The notes beneath the pieces are model-generated. The model was given only the letters and a program-made list of their open reading frames with translations, was not told the origin of the DNA and did not search any database. Positions 58,739 through 64,000 of a stretch of 64,000 bases of DNA are shown here, piece by piece. Position 1 is the first letter of the stretch. Each line of letters begins with the position of its first letter. This stretch comes from Gnomoniopsis sp. IMI 355080 (taxonomy: Eukaryota > Ascomycota > Sordariomycetes > Diaporthales > Gnomoniaceae). Both the position numbers and the translations under genes were made by a program. The DNA is taken from positions 202,977 to 266,976 of the forward strand of contig JAPEVC010000015.1 of the NCBI GenBank assembly GCA_027946555.1, read 5' to 3'.

Positions 58739-61702
58739 ATGGATGGCTTAAACCAAAACAACACTAGCCATTTCGCCTCTGCTTCAACCTCGACTCCCCC
58801 CTCCACATCCGCCTCCTCGCGACGCCGCCTCACCAAGAAACCCCCGAGCTCGCATCAGCAGCACGCCCACCGCAGTTCCCACAGTGTCGATGCAGCTGCT
58901 GTGACAGCTGGCAGGTTTGACGCCCTGTCCCTCCAGAGCAAACGCAGCTCCGCGAGTCTCACCCGGGCGCCAAGTGCTCCACTCGCAAGGTCGCCCACTA
59001 AGCCCAACTCCAACAACGCGTCGAACGGTTCCTCTCCACGACATCTGCCCACTTCCAACACCGCTGCTGTCCCTGCCGGCACAGGCAATTCGTCCCTGCA
59101 GCACCACCATCAACGCTCGCTCAATCCCTCCCCCGTTCTCCCTGGAGGCGAATTCACAACCGGTCTGTCCTTCTCCTCCCGTCCTCCATCCGTCAGCGCC
59201 AACGCTGGTCGGGACCCTGGCCGCAGCCGGGACCAATATCGTCTCTCCGATCCCCACAACAACAATCTTAATTACGGTCCGGGAACCGGTACTTCTACCC
59301 ATCGTCGTCTCAACTCCAGAGCCTCGGAAGAATTCATCGGTGCTCCCTTTGACGGTTCGGCCATTCTGAATCGCATCGAGGCCACCAAGTCGCCTGCTTT
59401 GGCACCCCAGCGACCCAATAACCCGCGCGGCGCCTATACAACCCCTGACGCCCGCACCGCTGGCTTATTTCGACAATCGGCCAGCTTCTCGGCTGCTGCT
59501 GATTCCATGGCTGCTTCCGAGAAGTCGCAGGGCTCTAAGCCGTCCGACAGCGCAAAGCGCTTCTCCGATGAGTCCAAAGAGCCCAAGATGTCCTCGGTGC
59601 TGAGGAAGAAGTCTGGTTTCTCTGGCTTCATGACCAGTCTAGTCGGCTCCCCGAAGAAGCCTACCATTTCGGCGCCCGAGAATCCTGTGCACGTCACCCA
59701 CGTTGGCTACGATAGTTCCACTGGCCAATTCACCGTGAGTCGATTCCTCCTTCTCGCCTTGGTTCCGTCAGTGCTGTTCCAAGCGCTCCTGCTAACCCTA
59801 CACGCGCTTCTTCAGGGCCTGCCAAAGGAATGGCAACGATTGATCAACGAGAGCGGTATCCCCGAAAAAGATAGACAAGCAAATCCCCAGATGCTTGTCG
59901 ATGTGCTTACCTTCTATAAAGAGACGACGGAGAGGCCTCACGAGGACCAGAACCTGGAGAAATTCCATGATGCTCGGGCAACCGAGATGCGCCAGGTCGG
60001 CTCTGCCCCTGGCTCGGCCACGCTGCCTTCGCCTGGACAGTTTCCATCTAGTTATACGGGTATGTCACCAATGATTAGCCCGCCTGCAAGCCCGCGGTTT
60101 CCTCAAAATATTGAAGGCAGTTTCGAAAATCCCCGGCAACCTCCTCCGGTCCCACGAGGTATTGGCTCCAAGGATATCAACTTGATGCCCAATCGTCCAG
60201 CGCCTAAACCCCCCGTCAGTATGTCGAACCGATCCAATACTCAACAACCACCCTACCCGACCAAAGACTCTGGCATCGGCATGCCCGCTGCCGGCGACGA
60301 AGGTCCCTATGTTCCTCCCAAGGACCCGCCGACTATGCTTCCCGAAGAGCACCGTAACAGATCGAGATCTAACTCCAGAGTTGCAGCCAACGGCGCCGCC
60401 CCGTACACACCGGTCCAGCCTTCCCCGGCTGCTTATCAGCAGCAATTGATGCAACAACAGCAGGAACAGGCCATTGCTCAAGCTCAGGCGGCCATGACTG
60501 GTGGACAAATGAGCCGTGCTCCCAGTAAGAGACAGCAAGCCCAGCAGCCAACGCCACCGCAGTCACAACAGCAGTTTGCTCAACGTCCCGATCAAAACGG
60601 CGCTCAACGACCAGCACAGCCGCAGCCGCAGCCTGGTGCCGTGCCAGGTACGAGGCGTCGAAATCCACAACAGAGACAGAGCAGCGGTATCGATGTGATT
60701 GCCTCTCTGAAGCGTATCTGCTCAGAAGGTGATCCGCGCGACATCTATCGTGGGTTCTCTAAAATCGGTCAGGGTGCCTCTGGTGGCGTTTTTACGGGTC
60801 ACGAAAGGGGCAGCAACCGACTGGTCGCCATCAAGCAGATGAATTTGGAGCAGCAACCGAAGAAGGATCTAATCATCAACGAGATTTTGGTCATGAAGGA
60901 AAGCTCACATCCCAATATAGTCAATTTCATCGACAGTTACCTCTGTGGAGGAGAGCTGTGGGTGGTCATGGAGTACATGGAGGGCGGCAGTCTTACTGAT
61001 GTTGTCACATTCAACATTATGACCGAGGGGCAGATCGCCTCCGTCTGCAGGGAAACGCTCAAGGGGCTGCAGCACCTGCACTCCAAAGGCGTGATCCACC
61101 GTGATATCAAGTCCGACAACATTCTGCTATCTATGGAGGGCAATATCAAGCTAAGTAAGTCATACATTGTGTTTATGAACCTGGCTAAATGTTGACCTTG
61201 TACACCAGCCGATTTTGGTTTCTGTGCGACCATCAATGAGGCTCACAACAAGCGCACCACCATGGTCGGAACGCCTTACTGGATGGCTCCTGAGGTTGTC
61301 ACCAGGAAAGAGTATGGAAGGAAGGTAGATATTTGGTCTCTCGGTATCATGGCCATCGAAATGATAGAGGGAGAGCCCCCATACCTGACCGAATCCCCCC
61401 TGCGAGCTCTGTGGTTGATCGCTACCAACGGTACACCCACCATCAAAGACGAAAGCACTCTGACGCCGGTTTTCCGCGACTTCTTATATTTCGCCCTAAA
61501 GGTCGACCCGGAGAAGCGTGCAAGCGCGCATGATCTATTACGAGTGAGTTCGTCTCTGCAAAGTATTCCATGATAACCCCACTAATTCGTCTATCAGCAT
61601 GAATTCATGAAGACATGCGTTGATTTGGCTCAGCTCTCGCCGTTGGTACGCGCAGCACGCGAAGCCAGAGCTCAGGAAAAGGCACGCAAGGGCGGCCAAT
61701 GA
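58739..61702 (+). CDS. ste20: PAK-family serine/threonine kinase STE20, 4 exons
   Basis: Predicted 924-aa kinase from exons 58739-59734, 59816-61154, 61209-61543 and 61598-61702. A Ser-rich disordered N-terminus leads to the CRIB/PBD domain (residues about 310-370: ISAPENPVHVTHVG, YDSSTGQFT then GLPKEWQRLI), which binds Cdc42-GTP. A Pro/Gln-rich linker follows. The kinase domain is about residues 643-895: glycine loop GQGASGG, VAIKQ, catalytic HRDIKSDN (His760), DFG, and GTPYWMAPE activation segment. No PH domain is visible, which separates it from Cla4. It signals in polarity, mating and MAPK pathways. The first intron is 81 bp without a stop and lies within the CRIB domain. Confidence 0.93.
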
Positions 61703-63192
61703 ATCAATACCTCATTCAACAAGGTTGGACTCAGACAAGCGGCCAACCACTGTACAATCAAGCATGCAAGATTGCCTGCCTTTTCCGGGTCTCAGAGTCG
61801 ATTTCGCCTGCACATATTGACACCACCAAAAGTTGGAGCATACAAATGGGCCGTACCTGGCCTTATTCATGATCATTGCATATAACCGCCGTGGAAGGTA
61901 GACCGTGGTCTCTTTGCTCACCAGGATCGTGGCCTCGAGTTCCAGGGCTTTTTTTTCCTGCACCAGTCGTGGCAACGAGAATGCGAGATGTTACGGCTTT
62001 CACGGTCCAGGATGGCGTTTCTGGTCTACGAGGCAGGCGAACCATACGAAGTTGTCTCACATTGACAAATAAACCAAGGTCATAGCCTGAAGCATCCTGA
62101 CGCTGGATCAAGTTCTCGGCCAAGCAGCACTCTTCTCATGGTGGACTATGTTTCTTGTTTGTAGAGATTTGGTGGCCCAGGGTTATATGGTTGCCTTGGG
62201 CAACCATGGCTCATGTGTGGGTGGACGACTTGATGGATCACGACTGTACTGATATGTTCCCGTTGTTTTACCGGGTTTGGGAAGGAGCTGGTGATGATGC
62301 TGTGCAGGAGCTAGGTCTCATGAACTGAGCCTGGGCTTTTGTCCGCTTTTCGCCCTGACCCGAATGGGTCCTTGTATGAAAACCACTGCAAAGTTCCACG
62401 GGGCAAGGGCGGCTAGGCTGGATTGATGTAGAAGTTCGAGATGGAGACATACCACAATGCACCAGGGACTTGCGTTCTTCCAGGAATGAAGGCTCTCGCG
62501 GGTTGTTTGAGGCTTGACCTTGCCCGGCCCCGGGACGTCTCTGTGATCGAGAGGGCATGCATCATCATTGGTCAGGGCCAGGGTAAGGGAGGGAGGGAGA
62601 CAGGCAAGCAGACTTGTGATGAATCCAGCCAGTAAGGCTCCCTCCACTCGAGGGGTCAAATCGAGTAGGGCGGTGCGTAATTTTGTTGATTGCGCACGCT
62701 GCCTCTCATGATGGTCAAATAAAGTGGCGCAGCTGGTAGGCAGCCACGGAAATTCGAGACGGTTTCCTGTGACATACGGATCACCACGTTTAATGATAGG
62801 TGACATGTGTCAGGCCAATGCTGTTTTGTTTAGATGATCTACTCTTGCCACGTGCCAGGTTATACTATCGGACCTGTGGAAGTTCTGAAGCCTTTTAAAG
62901 TTAGAGCTTTGGCGATCCGGATCATGTGCGAAAGCTTATCGCAAAGCGTTTCTATGTTGGTGGCAAGTGATGCTTGAGAGTGAAGCTGTTGTTGTCGTCG
63001 TTATTGTTGATGTTATTTACGAGTAAGCTGATGCAAGAAGAGCAACGGTGTGGTATATGGGGTGAATTCGGGCCAAGGCGGCAAGCATGGCGAGCCTGGG
63101 CAACGGGGTGGAAACAATTTCGGTTGAGCCGAAGACAGTCGGTTGTGGTAGATCTATGTATCGAAATCTAAATGACCATCTATATCCATTCC
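61703..63192. other. intergenic, convergent 3' ends
   Basis: 1.5 kb between the kinase stop and the acetyltransferase stop. It contains a strong hairpin at 62187-62207. Other frames have no domain. Confidence 0.55.
62187..62207. repeat. perfect 9-bp hairpin with 3-nt loop
   Basis: ATGGTTGCC, loop TTG, GGCAACCAT. Lies about 485 bp after the STE20 stop; it could be in its 3' UTR or a protein-binding palindrome. Confidence 0.8.
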
Positions 63193-63900
63193 TCATGGCT
63201 CTGGGATCGTCCGTGCCTTAGTCTTCTCCGCCGTCTCCTCCACGCCCTCCATGTCCGGCACAGGATCGACCTTCTTCACCACTTTGGCTGGGCTCCCAAT
63301 TGCCACCGAGAAGTCAGGTATGTCCTTGGTCACCACGCTGCCCGCGCCGATGGTACAGCCCTTGCCGATGGTGACGCCGGGCATGATGGTGACGTTGCCG
63401 CCGATCCAGCAATCATCCCCAATCGTGACGGGCGCGGCGTACTCGACCCCGTCGCGCCGCGACTGGACGCCAACCTCGTGGGTGGCGGCAAAGATGGAGA
63501 CGAAGGGCCCGAACAAGACCCTGTTTCCGATGGTGACCATACCACAGTCCAAGATCACGAGGCTATGTGTAAGATGATGGTATCAGCATAATTTTGCCTT
63601 CCTGCCTAAACAGAGAGGGAAAGAAAAGAAAAAGTGGTGGGGTGGGTAGGGGGTAAACGCAACTTGAAGTTAGAGTAGAAGCCATCTCCCAGCGACACAT
63701 TACAACCATAGTCGATGTTAATGGGCGGCTCTATGAAGACGTCTTTGCCCACTTTGCCAAAGATGTTCTTGAGCATCGCCTCGCGGTCTGCGGTGAGCGA
63801 TTCCGGCGTCGCCGAGTCCGGGAAGTACGAGTTGTACTTGTGCATGAAACGGCGGGCGCGAAACCGGCCGGATACTAGCTCGGGGGCGAGGCAATTATAT
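63193..63900 (-). CDS. maltose O-acetyltransferase-type hexapeptide enzyme, 5' end outside window
   Basis: Two visible exons on the minus strand, 63900-63664 and 63562-63193 (intron 101 bp, donor GTTGCG, acceptor CATAG). The first begins at an acceptor TTCAG|A in phase for the family residues YNCLAPELV; the initiator exon must lie past the window end. The maltose-acetyltransferase helix (ELVSGRFRARRFMHKYN) leads into left-handed beta-helix turns: IDYGCNVSLGDGF, ILDCGMVTIGNRVLFGP, VTIGDDCWIGGNVTIMPG, VTIGKGCTIGAGSVVTKDI. The active-site His is in AATHE. It moves acetyl from acetyl-CoA to a sugar or similar hydroxyl. The last ~25 residues are charged and less conserved. Confidence 0.85.
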
Positions 63901-64000
63901 CTGAATAGGTCTTCATGTGAGAGGTGTGAGAGGAACATGGGAAGTGGTTTGGGTAATGGGGGGAGGATCTGGATGACCAGAATGGGAAGTTCGTCACGGG

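Overview
The window is nuclear DNA of a filamentous ascomycete (Pezizomycotina; a Sordariomycete is my best guess, not proven). Signs are short introns of about 53-200 bp with GTANGT-type donors, CTNAC/ACTAAT branch sites and YAG acceptors, ordinary fungal housekeeping genes (RXT2, TRAPPC11, STE20, ERG27), a rhodopsin-like SAT4/PTH11-type membrane protein and other Pezizomycotina-type accessory genes. There is no bacterial, organellar or plasmid sequence, no CRISPR, no rRNA, and no tRNA that I could recognise. Exon joins were worked out by hand from splice consensus, reading phase and family resemblance; 18 spliced models close in frame.

Region 1 (0.1-10.7 kb) looks like a small accessory or secondary-metabolism patch. 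On the minus strand come an alcohol-acetyltransferase-like enzyme, a decayed MFS drug transporter pseudogene and an intact cytochrome P450. A SAT4/PTH11-like receptor-type protein follows on the plus strand. Region 2 (11.2-22.9 kb) has an F-box-like protein, a 974-aa orphan, an 855-aa alpha/beta hydrolase of the hormone-sensitive-lipase type, a divergently transcribed second alpha/beta hydrolase ending in the peroxisomal signal AKL, and a low-complexity protein. Region 3 (25.7-29.8 kb) has a CorA-like membrane protein and a class I SAM methyltransferase.

Region 4 (31.6-39.5 kb) has a GPI-type Ser/Thr/Gly-rich surface protein, an MFS transporter of the SLC49 type, an ERG27-like 3-ketosteroid reductase and an OB-fold-like hypothetical protein. 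Region 5 (39.7-51.2 kb) has RXT2 (Rpd3L deacetylase complex) head-to-head with TRAPPC11 (Golgi trafficking), then a BCS1-like AAA ATPase and a small secreted protein. A gene-poor stretch of about 7.6 kb follows, then the PAK-family kinase STE20 and, cut by the window end, a maltose-acetyltransferase-type hexapeptide enzyme.

Most genes are independent single units. Gene pairs that may share regulation are the AATase-P450 patch and the divergent hydrolase pair, whose common promoter carries three copies of a CCAAT-containing motif. A perfect 10-bp palindrome, TACCTAGGTA, occurs six times, always between genes. No new multi-gene system could be demonstrated; the strongest leads are the palindrome, the shared hydrolase promoter motif, the in-frame hydrophobic intron inside the STE20 CRIB domain, and the broken transporter inside an otherwise intact enzyme patch.
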